64,000 bases of DNA from Paraherbaspirillum soli (GCF_042654985.1 NZ_JBHSMT010000029.1:434001-498000); one strand, 5' to 3'. Positions 1 through 9,001 are shown, numbered from the stretch's first letter. Program-made: numbers and translations. The notes: generated by a model not told the origin, from the sequence alone.

Positions 1-1304
1 AGCGGCGCGCCGCGCTTGCGGCGGGCGATGGTGACGATATCGTCGTCGACATAAAAATTGAAATCGACCCGATTACCTTGCTCCGGCCGCAGACCGAAAC
101 TTTCGCGCTTGGCCATCCGCCCTTGCTCCAGCACTTGCGCCCATTTCCATAGCAGCGCGATATCGGCCTTGTGCGGATAATCGCCGGCATCGCTGGCGAG
201 ATTTTCTTCGGTGACCAGCTCATCCAGCGTGTTGTGGCGCAAATTGGCCGCGATCGGCACCAGCTCGGCTTTGGTTTCGGTACCGATCAAGCTCCAGTCC
301 TGTGGATTCAAGATCGCGTACAGCGACAGCGCCGGACAATTTTTGCCTTCGGCCAAGGTGAACTCTTCGACCAGCTCGTCCGGCAGCATGGTGATCTTGT
401 CGCCCGGCATATACACGGTCGACATCCGCTGGCGCGCGATCGCATCCAGCGCATCACCGCGCTTGATGCCCAAGCCCGGTGCTGCAATGTGGATGCCGAT
501 GCGCACATTGCCATCCGCCAGCGTCTGCACCGACAAGGCATCGTCGATTTCAGTGGTGGTCACGTCGTCGATTGAAAATGCCTGCACCTGGGCCAGCGGC
601 AAAGTCGCCACCGACGGCAGCGTAATCGCCGGGAAGCCGCTGCCTTTCGGGAAAAACTCGAACAGGAATTTGGAAAGATGCAACTCCTTCGGCGACGCAA
701 TGCCGCCAACCGCCAGCATCAAGCGTTGCGGCGACGTGTGCAGGTCGTTGCAGGCGGTTTCCAATGCTTTGTATTCGATACTGTTTTTGTCCGGCTTGAA
801 CAGCAATTGCAAGGCCAGCGGCTTCATCGCATCCGGCAGTTGACCGGCCGTCAACTGTGCAACGTATTGCGCCTGAATCAGCGCTTGCTGCTTCTTCTTT
901 TCAATCCCGGCCAGCGCCGCTTTCAATGAGGCCTCGGGTGCGGCCTTGTAGCGGCCCCGGCCTTTTTTGTAGAAATAAATCGGCGCCGTATGCAGGCATA
1001 GCAGCAACCCGGCGGCTTCCGTCGGCAGCGGCGCATGGCCGAAATATTCGATGCCGAGATCGGCAAAGCCGAATTCTTCCTGGCCGGCGACTTCCCATAA
1101 GAAATCGAGTTCGATCTCTTGCGCCACTCGCTGAGCATCTTCCAGTAGCTGTTGCGGTGCGGGCGCCGCGAACTGCACCAGCACGTCCTTGGATTTGACT
1201 TTGCTGCGTTTGCCCGATGGCAGTTCGACCTGATAGGCCTCACCTTGCTGCGATAACACGACGCCTGCTTTAAAGTCGCCGGATTCTTCAAAAAATAGAT
1301 TCAT
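1..1304 (-). CDS. RNase II-family (RNB domain) exoribonuclease, 3' end outside window
   Basis: A minus-strand reading frame opens with ATG at 1304 and stays open to the left edge, so only about the first 434 codons are present. It should degrade RNA from the 3' end in the cytoplasm. The frame contains the RNB-domain acidic motif DDVTTTEIDDALS near residue 246, whose aspartates bind catalytic magnesium in RNase II and RNase R. The roughly 240-residue N-terminal part lacks an obvious canonical cold-shock pair; this fits the shorter RNB proteins that follow mpl and yqiA in Burkholderiales. It lies 50 bases downstream of ubiC and is probably the last gene of the mpl operon. No clear ribosome binding site was seen. 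The family is secure; which subgroup is not. Confidence 0.85.
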   Translation of the reverse strand, partial: MNLFFEESGDFKAGVVLSQQGEAYQVELPSGKRSKVKSKDVLVQFAAPAPQQLLEDAQRVAQEIELDFLWEVAGQEEFGFADLGIEYFGHAPLPTEAAGLLLCLHTAPIYFYKKGRGRYKAAPEASLKAALAGIEKKKQQALIQAQYVAQLTAGQLPDAMKPLALQLLFKPDKNSIEYKALETACNDLHTSPQRLMLAVGGIASPKELHLSKFLFEFFPKGSGFPAITLPSVATLPLAQVQAFSIDDVTTTEIDDALSVQTLADGNVRIGIHIAAPGLGIKRGDALDAIARQRMSTVYMPGDKITMLPDELVEEFTLAEGKNCPALSLYAILNPQDWSLIGTETKAELVPIAANLRHNTLDELVTEENLASDAGDYPHKADIALLWKWAQVLEQGRMAKRESFGLRPEQGNRVDFNFYVDDDIVTIARRKRGAP

Positions 1305-1354
1305 TGCATGCTTTACGTGTGAATTTCTGGTGATGCCGCGGCCAATGCTGGCAT

Positions 1355-2017
1355 TTATTTTGCGGCGCTAATAATAAGGGGCGCGGCGAGGTGAGCGGCG
1401 GGAGAAACAATAGGAAAAGGAATTACCTTGTTTTTATCAGGTGTTCTTTTGTCAGGCATTAAGCGTCGCAGTTCATCAATTGCCGGAAAAAAAACCTCGG
1501 TGACCAACATCACGCCGCTTTTACGACGAAAAGTCGAGCGTCGTGCAAATAAGGGATAAGGGAAAGCCTCGACGCCGGTCGCCGCACACATGCGCCGCAC
1601 CAGCGGATGACTGCCATATAAACGCGCAAATTGCAGCTGTCCGCGCGCCACCAGCGGGTCGCCAAATAAAGTGGTCCCCAGCGAACGCTCGCCCAGGGTC
1701 CCGAAGAACGGCCACTCGGAAGCGGTCGCATCCAGCGCCAGCACGGTATGCCCCAGCACCATCGGACGCTCGTCGCAGCGCAGCAGTACATCGCGCTCCT
1801 GCACCTGAAGGCGGCGCGGCAAGCCAATCACAGCCCACTCTTCAGCCAGGCACCTGGCCCGTTGCTGACGCAGGCGCTGCACCCGGAATTGATTACAGTG
1901 CGCCATCAATTTATAGGTCAACGATGCGCGGTCGGTCAACCAGTCGCGCATCGCAGCGGACGGCTGCACGCCGTTCGCATGGTCGAACCAATGAGCGCAG
2001 GCAGGCGAACGCGACAT
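1355..2017 (-). CDS. ubiC: Chorismate--pyruvate lyase UbiC
   Basis: This 220-residue protein should convert chorismate to 4-hydroxybenzoate and pyruvate, the first committed step of ubiquinone synthesis. Family signatures are LTDRASLT near residue 26, a central RDVLLRCDERPMVLGHTV block near residue 75 carrying the conserved arginine, and a C-terminal ARRSTF followed by VTEVFFP. It is somewhat longer than the 165-residue E. coli enzyme because of N-terminal and Pro/Ala-rich C-terminal extensions. Its ATG overlaps the stop codon of the upstream esterase as TAATG, which suggests translational coupling. The 4-hydroxybenzoate it makes is the substrate of UbiA, encoded at 26006-26863 in this window. 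Confidence 0.88.
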   Translation of the reverse strand: MSRSPACAHWFDHANGVQPSAAMRDWLTDRASLTYKLMAHCNQFRVQRLRQQRARCLAEEWAVIGLPRRLQVQERDVLLRCDERPMVLGHTVLALDATASEWPFFGTLGERSLGTTLFGDPLVARGQLQFARLYGSHPLVRRMCAATGVEAFPYPLFARRSTFRRKSGVMLVTEVFFPAIDELRRLMPDKRTPDKNKVIPFPIVSPAAHLAAPLIISAAK

Positions 2018-2616
2018 TACGCGCCCGATCCTGGTTGGCTAGCAGCGGGAGCCACGCCGCAAAATGCCAGGACCGCATCGGCATAATCGGCAAATTCACT
2101 GATCCCATGATCGCTGCCAGCTATCACCAGCTGCTTGGCTTGCGGGTAATGCCCCACCATTTCTTGCCAATCGAGCACTTCGTCGCCGGTGGCGGCAATC
2201 AGGAAATAACGTTCCGGACGGGTGATCTTTTCTATCGCCAATGCTTGCAGCTCGGCGATGTATTCCCGCTTGAATTCAAACGGCGCATCGGAATGGTATT
2301 GGGTGCTGACGCCGACATATTGTTCCAGATCGCGTGGCGGCTTGACCGCCGGGTTCAGCAGCACCGCGCGGCAGCCGATCCGTTCCGCCAGCCAGGTGGC
2401 GTAGTAACCGCCGAGCGACGATCCGATCAGCGTGATGTCGGCTGCGTCATAGGTCCGCAGGCAGTCTTGCGCCAGGCGAATGGCCGCCGCCGGCGAGGCC
2501 GGCAATTGCGGGCACAGGTATTCGGCGGCGCGTCCCAATTGCTGCATGCGCTCGGCCAGCAAGCGCGCCTTGAACGATTGCGGCGAGGAACGAAAGCCGT
2601 GCAAATACAAAATCAT
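2017..2616 (-). CDS. YqiA-type alpha/beta-hydrolase esterase (UPF0227)
   Basis: This 199-residue protein is a small cytoplasmic esterase of the YqiA family. It begins MILYLHGFRSSP (oxyanion-hole HGF motif) and has the nucleophile elbow GSSLGGYYA near residue 66. A late GSDHGI supplies the likely catalytic histidine. The natural substrate is unknown; E. coli YqiA hydrolyses short acyl esters. It overlaps mpl upstream by four bases (ATGA) and ubiC downstream by one base, so these genes are almost certainly one operon. The length matches the family. Confidence 0.85.
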   Translation of the reverse strand: MILYLHGFRSSPQSFKARLLAERMQQLGRAAEYLCPQLPASPAAAIRLAQDCLRTYDAADITLIGSSLGGYYATWLAERIGCRAVLLNPAVKPPRDLEQYVGVSTQYHSDAPFEFKREYIAELQALAIEKITRPERYFLIAATGDEVLDWQEMVGHYPQAKQLVIAGSDHGISEFADYADAVLAFCGVAPAASQPGSGA

Positions 2617-4010
2617 GGCGGCAACAGTCCTGACAATGCGGCCAGGATTTTTTGATGAACGCCGCCGAAGCCGCCATTGCTCATCACCAGCACCTGATCC
2701 CCCGGCCGCGCCGCCTGCACGATGGCTGCCACCAATAATTCGAGTTCATCGAAGGTGCGCGCTTTGCTGCCCATGGGCGCCAGCGCCTCGGCCAGATTCC
2801 AGCCCAGCGCGTCCTTGCCGCTGCCTTTGGCGCCGTAGCCGAACACCAGGTCCGCCTCGTGCAGACTGCCCGGCAACGCGCCTTTCATGGTGCCCAGCTT
2901 CATCGTATTCGAGCGCGGTTCCAGCACGGCCAGGATGCGAGCGTCGCCGACTTTCTTGCGCAAGCCGGCGACGGTGGTGGCAATCGCGGTCGGGTGATGG
3001 GCGAAATCGTCAAATACCGAGATCTGATTGACCGTGCCGCGCAACTCCATGCGCCGCTTGACGTTTTCAAATCTGGCCAAAGCGGCAATCGCCTGTGCCG
3101 GCGGTACGCCGACGTGACGGGCGGCGGCAATCGCGGCCAATCCGTTCATGCGGTTGTGCTCGCCGCTCAAGGACCAATGCACCGTGCCTTGCAGCTCGCC
3201 GTTAAAACGCACGTCAAAGCTGTCGTCCGCATGCGTGGTCAGCGACCAGCCATGCTGATCGGTGCCGAACAATTCCTTTTCGCTCCAGCAGCCACGCTCC
3301 AGAACCCGCTGCAACGCGGGTTCGCGGCCATTGACGACCAGGCGGCCGACACCCGGCACGGTACGCACCAAATGATGGAATTGGGTTTCGATCGCCGCCA
3401 GATCCGGGAAAATATCGGCGTGATCGTATTCCAGGTTATTCAGGATGGCGGTTTTGGCGTGGTAATGGACAAACTTGCTGCGCTTGTCGAAAAATGCGGT
3501 GTCATACTCGTCCGCCTCGATGACGAAGAATGAAGAAGCCGCCGCCCCAGCGCCCTTGCCGGACAGGCGCGCAGAGATGCCGAAATTCATCGGCACGCCG
3601 CCGATCAGGAAACCCGGATCGTAGCCGGCGTCCTCCAGGATCCAGGCCAGCATGGCCGAAGTCGTCGTCTTGCCGTGAGTACCCGCTACCGCCAGCACCC
3701 ATTTATCACGCAGGATGTGCTCGCCTATCCATTGCGGGCCCGAGGTATAGGGCAAGCCGCGGTTCAGGATTTCTTCCATCAGGGGATTGCCGCGCACCAC
3801 GACGTTGCCGATGACAAACAAATCCGGCTTCAATGCCAATTGCTCGGCGCCGAAGCCCTGGATCAGTTCGATTCCTTGCGCCTCAAGCTGGGTACTCATC
3901 GGTGGGTAGACGTTGGCATCGCAGCCGGTGACTTTATGCCCGGCCTGTTTGGCCAGCACCGCCAAACCGCCCATAAAGGTGCCGCAAATGCCGAGAATAT
4001 GAATATGCAT
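2613..4010 (-). CDS. mpl: UDP-N-acetylmuramate:L-alanyl-gamma-D-glutamyl-meso-diaminopimelate ligase (Mpl)
   Basis: This 465-residue Mur-ligase-type enzyme recycles murein tripeptide by joining it to UDP-MurNAc, bypassing MurC, MurD and MurE. The N-terminus MHIHILGICGTFMGGLA is the nucleotide-binding fold typical of Mpl/MurC. GTHGKTTTSAMLAWILE near residue 110 is the ATP P-loop, and EADEYDTAFFDKRSKF followed by NNLEYDHADIF are Mpl hallmarks. The frame extends 23 codons further upstream, but the ATG at 4010 gives the normal start. It is the first gene of the mpl-esterase-ubiC-RNase run and overlaps the esterase by four bases. Confidence 0.93.
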   Translation of the reverse strand: MHIHILGICGTFMGGLAVLAKQAGHKVTGCDANVYPPMSTQLEAQGIELIQGFGAEQLALKPDLFVIGNVVVRGNPLMEEILNRGLPYTSGPQWIGEHILRDKWVLAVAGTHGKTTTSAMLAWILEDAGYDPGFLIGGVPMNFGISARLSGKGAGAAASSFFVIEADEYDTAFFDKRSKFVHYHAKTAILNNLEYDHADIFPDLAAIETQFHHLVRTVPGVGRLVVNGREPALQRVLERGCWSEKELFGTDQHGWSLTTHADDSFDVRFNGELQGTVHWSLSGEHNRMNGLAAIAAARHVGVPPAQAIAALARFENVKRRMELRGTVNQISVFDDFAHHPTAIATTVAGLRKKVGDARILAVLEPRSNTMKLGTMKGALPGSLHEADLVFGYGAKGSGKDALGWNLAEALAPMGSKARTFDELELLVAAIVQAARPGDQVLVMSNGGFGGVHQKILAALSGLLPP

Positions 4011-4078
4011 GCTGGAGTTTCTAATTTCTTGAAGAAGGAATACCGCGATTTTACCCGAGCCAGCGACGAGGCCACACA

Positions 4079-4137
4079 AGCTCTCCGCTAAAAACCGCTG
4101 CGAATGATCCGGGGTCGGAGCGATGTTGTTGCAAGGT
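4079..4137 (+). repeat. Degenerate half copy of palindromic repeat family A
   Basis: The stretch contains CTAAAAACCGCTGCGA, then GGTCGGAGCGATGTTGTT. These line up with the left half of the full element at 22522-22651 (CTAAAAACCGTAGCGAG, GGTCGGGGCGACGATGTT). The matching right arm is absent. It lies just upstream of mpl. Homology is inferred by eye. Confidence 0.45.
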
Positions 4138-4224
4138 TAACATCCATAAAAGAAGTACATCCTCAGCATTTATCTTATTAGTGGTAATTTGGCGTTCACC
4201 CGAAATCAACATATGATGCCGACC

Positions 4225-4848
4225 ATGGCAACCAACACCTCCTCCGAACTGGACCAATTGCGCGCAGAAATTGCGGCAATCGCTGCCCGCATGATCGCGG
4301 AAGACGGCGCCGATTATGGCACCGCGAAACAAAAAGCCGCAAAGCAATGCCTGGGCAACAAACGCATCCGCGGCGAATTCATGCCGGATAACGCTCAAAT
4401 CGAAGATGAAGTGCGGATATATAACGATCTGTTCTTCGGCGACACGCAACCGGCCAGACTTTTGCATTTGCGGCAACTGGCGCTGCATATGATGGAAGAA
4501 TTGGCGCAATTCAATCCCCATCTGACCGGGGCGGTGCTGAATGGCACGGCCGGCGAGCACTCGGACATTCATTTGCATCTGTTTGTCGACAGCCCGAAAG
4601 ACGTTGAAATTTACCTTCTTAACAAGAATGTCCAATTTGAATTGTCCGAAGGCTCCCCTCTTAATAAGCGCGGCAATAACGATCCGGTAGAAGTCGTGAG
4701 TTTTATGTATCGAAAAGAGGGGATCCATTTAACGCTATATGAAACCGACGACTTGCGCGGTAGTATCAGGACCGCGTCCGGCAAGCGAATGGAACGGGCC
4801 GATTTATCCGCCGTCCGACTATTGATGACTGAAGAAGAAAATCAATGA
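4225..4848 (+). CDS. Uncharacterised nucleotidyltransferase-like protein upstream of tlpA
   Basis: The function is not known. The protein is 207 residues long if it starts at the ATG at 4225; a longer frame opens at TTG 4189 and other ATGs lie at 4213 and 4216, so the start is uncertain. The N-terminal third is a charged helical segment rich in Ala, Lys and Gln. The centre has GTAGEHSDIHLHLFVDS, resembling the G-S-x-x-D-I-x-L-x-x-F core of minimal nucleotidyltransferases, though the first aspartate context is not perfect. Its stop overlaps the tlpA start by four bases, so the two are co-translated. Homologues in this position are sometimes annotated as Mur ligases; nothing in the sequence supports that. 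Confidence 0.7.
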   Translation: MATNTSSELDQLRAEIAAIAARMIAEDGADYGTAKQKAAKQCLGNKRIRGEFMPDNAQIEDEVRIYNDLFFGDTQPARLLHLRQLALHMMEELAQFNPHLTGAVLNGTAGEHSDIHLHLFVDSPKDVEIYLLNKNVQFELSEGSPLNKRGNNDPVEVVSFMYRKEGIHLTLYETDDLRGSIRTASGKRMERADLSAVRLLMTEEENQ

Positions 4849-5366
4849 AAAGAAAATTATTACTATTTATACCGATCGCGGCCCTATTTTGCGCGATCGG
4901 CATTTATTTCGGCATCCAGCGGCATACTCCGGCCACCCCGGAAAACCTTGCCGTTGCCAATTTATTTACACAGGCCATGCCTGAAGCCAGTGGCAAAACA
5001 GAATCCTTGTCGCAATGGAAGGGCAAACCCTTGATCGTTAACTTCTGGGCAACCTGGTGCGCCCCTTGCGTGGAGGAAATGCCGGAGCTGAACGCGCTAC
5101 AAGCAGAGATCGCCGCCAAGAAGATTCAAATTATCGGTATCGGTATTGATTCCCACGACAACATCGCCCAATTTGCGCAGAAATACAAAATCGCCTATCC
5201 GCTATATGTTGCCGGCAGCGGCGCGACGGCCTTGCTGCGGCAATTCGGCAATCAAGCCGGCGGCCTGCCTTTCACGGTCTTGATCGGGCGCGACGGTGCT
5301 GTAAAAAAACTGTATCTAGGCAGCATTAAATTTGATGAATTGCGTAAAGACATGGACTTGCTATAA
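4845..5366 (+). CDS. TlpA/ResA-like membrane-anchored thioredoxin
   Basis: A 173-residue thiol-disulfide oxidoreductase tethered to the inner membrane with its thioredoxin domain in the periplasm. Residues 1-23 form an uncleaved signal anchor (lysines followed by LLLFIPIAALFCAIGI). The active site FWATWCAPCVEEMPEL places the redox cysteines at 72 and 75. A later GGLPFTVLI contains the cis-proline of the fold. Family members reduce cytochrome c apoproteins or other exported thiols; which one applies here cannot be told. It overlaps the preceding gene by four bases and precedes aroQ. Confidence 0.88.
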   Translation: MKRKLLLFIPIAALFCAIGIYFGIQRHTPATPENLAVANLFTQAMPEASGKTESLSQWKGKPLIVNFWATWCAPCVEEMPELNALQAEIAAKKIQIIGIGIDSHDNIAQFAQKYKIAYPLYVAGSGATALLRQFGNQAGGLPFTVLIGRDGAVKKLYLGSIKFDELRKDMDLL

Positions 5367-5448
5367 GCACGGAAACAATTTTTCCTTGCCAGTCAATATC
5401 ATTTGACGGCAAAATGCGCCCATCGTCGTCAAACGGAGCACCATCTCC

Positions 5449-5886
5449 ATGGCAAAAAATATACTTCTACTCAATGGACCCAACCTGAATTTGCTGGGTA
5501 CACGAGAGCCGGAAGTCTACGGATCGACCACGCTGGCCGATGTCGAGCAAGCCGCCAAGGCACAGGCAGCGGCTGCCGGCACCCGGCTGGAATGTTTCCA
5601 AAGCAATCATGAAGGCGCACTGATAGACCGCATCCATGCGGCCAAAACAGAAGGCGTCGACGCGATTGTGATCAACCCCGGCGGGCTAACGCATACCAGC
5701 GTCGCATTGCGCGATGCGCTGGCTGGCGTCGCCATCCGTTTTGTGGAAGTTCATATCTCGAATATCCACCAGCGTGAACAATTCCGTCATCATTCTTATT
5801 TATCGGATATCGCTGTTGGCGTCATTTGCGGCCTGGGTGTCGATGGTTATCGCGCCGCAATCGATTTTGCTCTTAGAAAACTATAA
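5449..5886 (+). CDS. aroQ: Type II 3-dehydroquinate dehydratase AroQ
   Basis: This 145-residue enzyme dehydrates 3-dehydroquinate to 3-dehydroshikimate in the shikimate pathway. It begins ILLLNGPNLNLLGTREPEVYG, the type II signature with the catalytic Arg and Tyr. QSNHEGALID near residue 45 and VEVHISNIHQREQFRHHS near residue 100 supply the conserved Glu and His residues. The length is normal for the dodecameric type II enzyme. It lies between tlpA and accB, a standard betaproteobacterial arrangement. A short perfect palindrome, AATAAGGCCTTATT, immediately follows its stop (5886-5899). Confidence 0.96.
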   Translation: MAKNILLLNGPNLNLLGTREPEVYGSTTLADVEQAAKAQAAAAGTRLECFQSNHEGALIDRIHAAKTEGVDAIVINPGGLTHTSVALRDALAGVAIRFVEVHISNIHQREQFRHHSYLSDIAVGVICGLGVDGYRAAIDFALRKL

Positions 5887-6036
5887 ATAAGGCCTTATTG
5901 CAATAACAATAAGCCAGCAATAATCAAGTAAATAAGCAGTAAATAAATTCACCGTTATTTCGTTGATCTGCCAACCAAAGAACAAAAATGGCAGTTATTT
6001 TCATTCGTTGAACACAAATATATTGAAGGATTGCAT

Positions 6037-6498
6037 ATGGATTTGAGAAAACTCAAAACGCTGATCGACCTGGTCGCTGAATCGGATATCGAAGAGCTGG
6101 AAGTGACCGAAGGCGAGAGCAAGGTCCGTATCGTCAAATCTTCGGCGTCGCAGCAGCATCAGGTTGTCATGATGCCGCAACAGGCACAACAGCCGGCGCC
6201 GATCCAGGTGGCCGCGCCGGTCGCCGCCGCAGCTCCGGTGGCAGCAGCACCGGCCGTACCGGAAGGCCATGTCGTCAAATCGCCTATGGTCGGCACCTTC
6301 TACCGCTCTTCCGCGCCTGGCACTCCGCCGTTCGTGGAAGTCGGCTCGGAAATCAAGGAAGGCGGCACGCTTTGCATAATCGAAGCAATGAAATTGCTGA
6401 ATGAAATCGACGCTGAAGTATCCGGCGTGGTCAAGAAGATCCTGGTTGAAAACGGCCAGCCGGTCGAATTCGGCCAGCCATTATTTATTATTGGCTAA
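6037..6498 (+). CDS. accB: Biotin carboxyl carrier protein of acetyl-CoA carboxylase
   Basis: This 153-residue protein carries the biotin that shuttles carboxylate between biotin carboxylase and carboxyltransferase in the first step of fatty acid synthesis. The N-terminal helix MDLRKLKTLIDLVAES is followed by an Ala/Pro/Val-rich flexible linker (about residues 45-80) and a biotinyl domain. The biotinylation motif EAMKLLNEI puts the modified lysine at residue 119. The ATG at 6037 is preceded by GAAGGA, a good ribosome binding site; a TTG two codons upstream is less likely. accC follows 169 bases downstream. Confidence 0.97.
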   Translation: MDLRKLKTLIDLVAESDIEELEVTEGESKVRIVKSSASQQHQVVMMPQQAQQPAPIQVAAPVAAAAPVAAAPAVPEGHVVKSPMVGTFYRSSAPGTPPFVEVGSEIKEGGTLCIIEAMKLLNEIDAEVSGVVKKILVENGQPVEFGQPLFIIG

Positions 6499-6667
6499 CA
6501 AATCACCACGAGATGTCCGGCCCGCTCGGACATCTCCATTCTGGTTGCCAATGCGAGGCCATCCGGTTCGGTTGCAACGACTCACACCAGCGCGACCGCA
6601 GCTTGCCCGCATTGCCGGCCCAATGCTTGATAACGTCTGACTCTTAGCGACGCACATACCATTTACT

Positions 6668-8050
6668 ATGTTTGAAAAAATCCTTATCGCCAATCGCGGC
6701 GAAATTGCCTTGCGCATTCAACGCGCCTGCCGTGAAATGGGCATCAAAACCGTGGTGGTCCATTCCGAAGCGGATCGCGACGCCAAGTACGTAAAGCTGG
6801 CAGACGAATCGGTCTGCATCGGCCCGGCCCCATCCAGCCTGAGCTACCTCAACATGCCCGCCATCATCAGCGCAGCAGAAGTGACCGATGCCGAGGCGAT
6901 TCATCCCGGCTACGGCTTTCTGTCCGAAAACGCGGACTTCGCTGAACGGGTCGAACAATCCGGTTTCGTCTTCATCGGCCCGCGGCCGGCCAATATCCGC
7001 CTGATGGGCGACAAAGTATCGGCCAAACAGGCGATGATCCGCGCCGGCGTGCCGTGCGTGCCGGGTTCGGAAGGCGCTCTGCCGGAAGATCCAAAGGAAA
7101 TCATCAAGATTGCCCGCAAAATCGGCTATCCGGTCATTATCAAGGCGGCCGGTGGCGGCGGCGGACGCGGCATGCGCGTGGTGCATACCGAAGCAGCCTT
7201 GGCCAATGCGGTGGTCATGACCAAGACCGAAGCCGGCGCCGCTTTCGGCAATCCGGAAGTCTATATGGAGAAATACCTGGAAAATCCGCGTCACGTGGAA
7301 ATCCAGATCCTGGCCGACCAGTTCAAAAACGCCGTCTGGCTGGGCGAGCGCGATTGCTCGATGCAGCGCCGTCACCAGAAGGTGGTGGAAGAAGCACCGG
7401 CACCGGGTATCCCGCGCAAGATCATTGAAAAAATCGGCGATCGTTGCGCCGAAGCCTGCCGCAAGATGGATTATCGCGGCGCGGGCACCTTTGAATTCCT
7501 GTATGAAAACGGTGAGTTTTACTTCATCGAAATGAATACCCGGGTCCAGGTTGAACATCCGATCACCGAAATGATCACCGGCATCGACATCGTCCAGGAA
7601 CAGATTCGGATTGCTGCCGGTGAAAAACTGCGCTTCCGCCAGCGCGATATCCAGCTCACCGGGCATGCGATCGAATGCCGCATCAACGCTGAAGATCCAT
7701 TCAAATTTACGCCATCTCCCGGCAAAATCCTGTCGTGGCATGCCCCCGGCGGTCCTGGCATCCGGGTCGACTCGCATGCGTACGCCGGCTACTTTGTGCC
7801 GCCGCATTACGATTCGATGGTGGGCAAGGTGATTTCCTACGGCGCCACCCGCGAACAGGCAATCAAGCGGATGCAGATTGCGCTGTCCGAGATGGTGGTC
7901 GAAGGTATCCAGACCAATATCCCGCTGCACCGCGAATTGATGATCGATGCCCGCTTTATCGAAGGCGGCACCAACATCCATTACCTGGAAAACAAACTCG
8001 CTGAACGACCAGATCTGTCAAAAGAGCTGAACAAGGTAATCAAGAAATAA
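6668..8050 (+). CDS. accC: Biotin carboxylase subunit of acetyl-CoA carboxylase
   Basis: A 460-residue ATP-grasp enzyme that carboxylates biotin on AccB using ATP and bicarbonate. It opens with MFEKILIANRGEIALRIQRA. The glycine-rich ATP lid KAAGGGGGRGMRVV lies near residue 160, and the catalytic segment FIEMNTRVQVEHPITEMITG near residue 287 carries the conserved Glu, Asn and Arg residues. It is about 10 residues longer than E. coli AccC, through a lysine-rich tail. A long frame on the opposite strand is its shadow and shows no family resemblance. Confidence 0.97.
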   Translation: MFEKILIANRGEIALRIQRACREMGIKTVVVHSEADRDAKYVKLADESVCIGPAPSSLSYLNMPAIISAAEVTDAEAIHPGYGFLSENADFAERVEQSGFVFIGPRPANIRLMGDKVSAKQAMIRAGVPCVPGSEGALPEDPKEIIKIARKIGYPVIIKAAGGGGGRGMRVVHTEAALANAVVMTKTEAGAAFGNPEVYMEKYLENPRHVEIQILADQFKNAVWLGERDCSMQRRHQKVVEEAPAPGIPRKIIEKIGDRCAEACRKMDYRGAGTFEFLYENGEFYFIEMNTRVQVEHPITEMITGIDIVQEQIRIAAGEKLRFRQRDIQLTGHAIECRINAEDPFKFTPSPGKILSWHAPGGPGIRVDSHAYAGYFVPPHYDSMVGKVISYGATREQAIKRMQIALSEMVVEGIQTNIPLHRELMIDARFIEGGTNIHYLENKLAERPDLSKELNKVIKK

Positions 8051-8067
8051 CACGAGGCAACGCCCCC

Positions 8068-8979
8068 ATGAGCTGGACCGAAATTGTTGTTGAAGTAGCA
8101 CTGACGCACGCCGAGGCTTTATCCGACGCGTTGATGGATGCTGGCGCGCTGTCGGTCTCGGTCGAAGATGCGGACCTGGGCACGGACGCCGAACAACCGT
8201 TGTTCGGCGAGCCGGGCATGGAGCCGAAAGAAGCGGCATGGGAACGCAGCCGGGTAGTGGCTTTGGCCGACGTCGATGCGGATTTTGCCGCCATCGTGAC
8301 GGCTGCGGCCAAGGCCTGTGGCATCGCCACCCCGCCCTATTCCCTGCGCACGGTTGCCAATCAGGACTGGGTGCGGCTGACGCAATCGCAATTCGAGCCG
8401 ATTCATATCGGCAAGAACATCTGGGTCGTGCCGAGCTGGCACGACGCCCCGGATGCCAATGGCTTGATTCTGGAACTCGATCCAGGCCTGGCTTTCGGCA
8501 CCGGCAGTCATCCGACCACGCGACTCTGCATGGAGTGGCTGGAGCTCAATGTGCCGCTGCAAAAGCCGCAGTCGGTACTCGACTATGGCTGTGGCTCAGG
8601 GATACTCGCGATGGTCGCCAAGAAGCTGGGAGCCGCCAGCGTGGTCGGCGTCGATATCGATCCGCAAGCGATCGAGTCGGCACGCAGCAACAGCGAACGC
8701 AATCATTGCAGCATTGACTACTACCTGCCGCAAGACTTCGTCAGTCATACCGCTGACGGCGTATTCGATTTCGTAGTGGCCAACATCCTGTCCGGTCCAC
8801 TGCAATCAATGGCACCCATGTTGTGCGCCCGTATCGCCGCCGGCGGCAGTCTGACCTTGTCGGGCGTGCTGGCGGAACAAGCGCAAGACGTGATCGCAGC
8901 CTATGCGCAATGGATCCCGCTGACAGTGTGGGCAGAACAGGATGGCTGGGTTGCGCTGTCCGGAAAATTAAGCGCCTAA
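8068..8979 (+). CDS. prmA: Ribosomal protein L11 methyltransferase
   Basis: This 303-residue SAM-dependent enzyme trimethylates ribosomal protein L11. The N-terminal domain (about residues 1-90) is the substrate-recognition part, beginning MSWTEIVVEVALTHAEAL. The methyltransferase motif DYGCGSGILAMVAKKLGA lies near residue 172, preceded by the family-typical LDPGLAFGTGSHPTT. The motif NILSGPL near residue 238 is the NPP(Y/F)-like catalytic region. It sits 17 bases downstream of accC and is almost certainly cotranscribed with it. Confidence 0.96.
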   Translation: MSWTEIVVEVALTHAEALSDALMDAGALSVSVEDADLGTDAEQPLFGEPGMEPKEAAWERSRVVALADVDADFAAIVTAAAKACGIATPPYSLRTVANQDWVRLTQSQFEPIHIGKNIWVVPSWHDAPDANGLILELDPGLAFGTGSHPTTRLCMEWLELNVPLQKPQSVLDYGCGSGILAMVAKKLGAASVVGVDIDPQAIESARSNSERNHCSIDYYLPQDFVSHTADGVFDFVVANILSGPLQSMAPMLCARIAAGGSLTLSGVLAEQAQDVIAAYAQWIPLTVWAEQDGWVALSGKLSA

Positions 8980-9001
8980 CCATTACCACCATCACTCCAT
9001 C

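Noticed and set aside
1543..2655. A 370-codon plus-strand frame across ubiC and the esterase
   Set aside because: It is opposite two clearly recognised genes and has random-looking Arg/Ala/Pro-rich sequence.
4225..4848. Naming the gene upstream of tlpA a UDP-N-acetylmuramate--alanine ligase
   Set aside because: At 207 residues it lacks the Mur-ligase P-loop and domains; the true Mur-type gene is mpl next door.
6644..7981. A 445-codon open frame on the minus strand opposite accC
   Set aside because: It lies fully opposite a secure biotin carboxylase gene and shows no family resemblance; the composition (many His, Asp, Phe, Ala) is typical of the shadow of a GC-rich gene.
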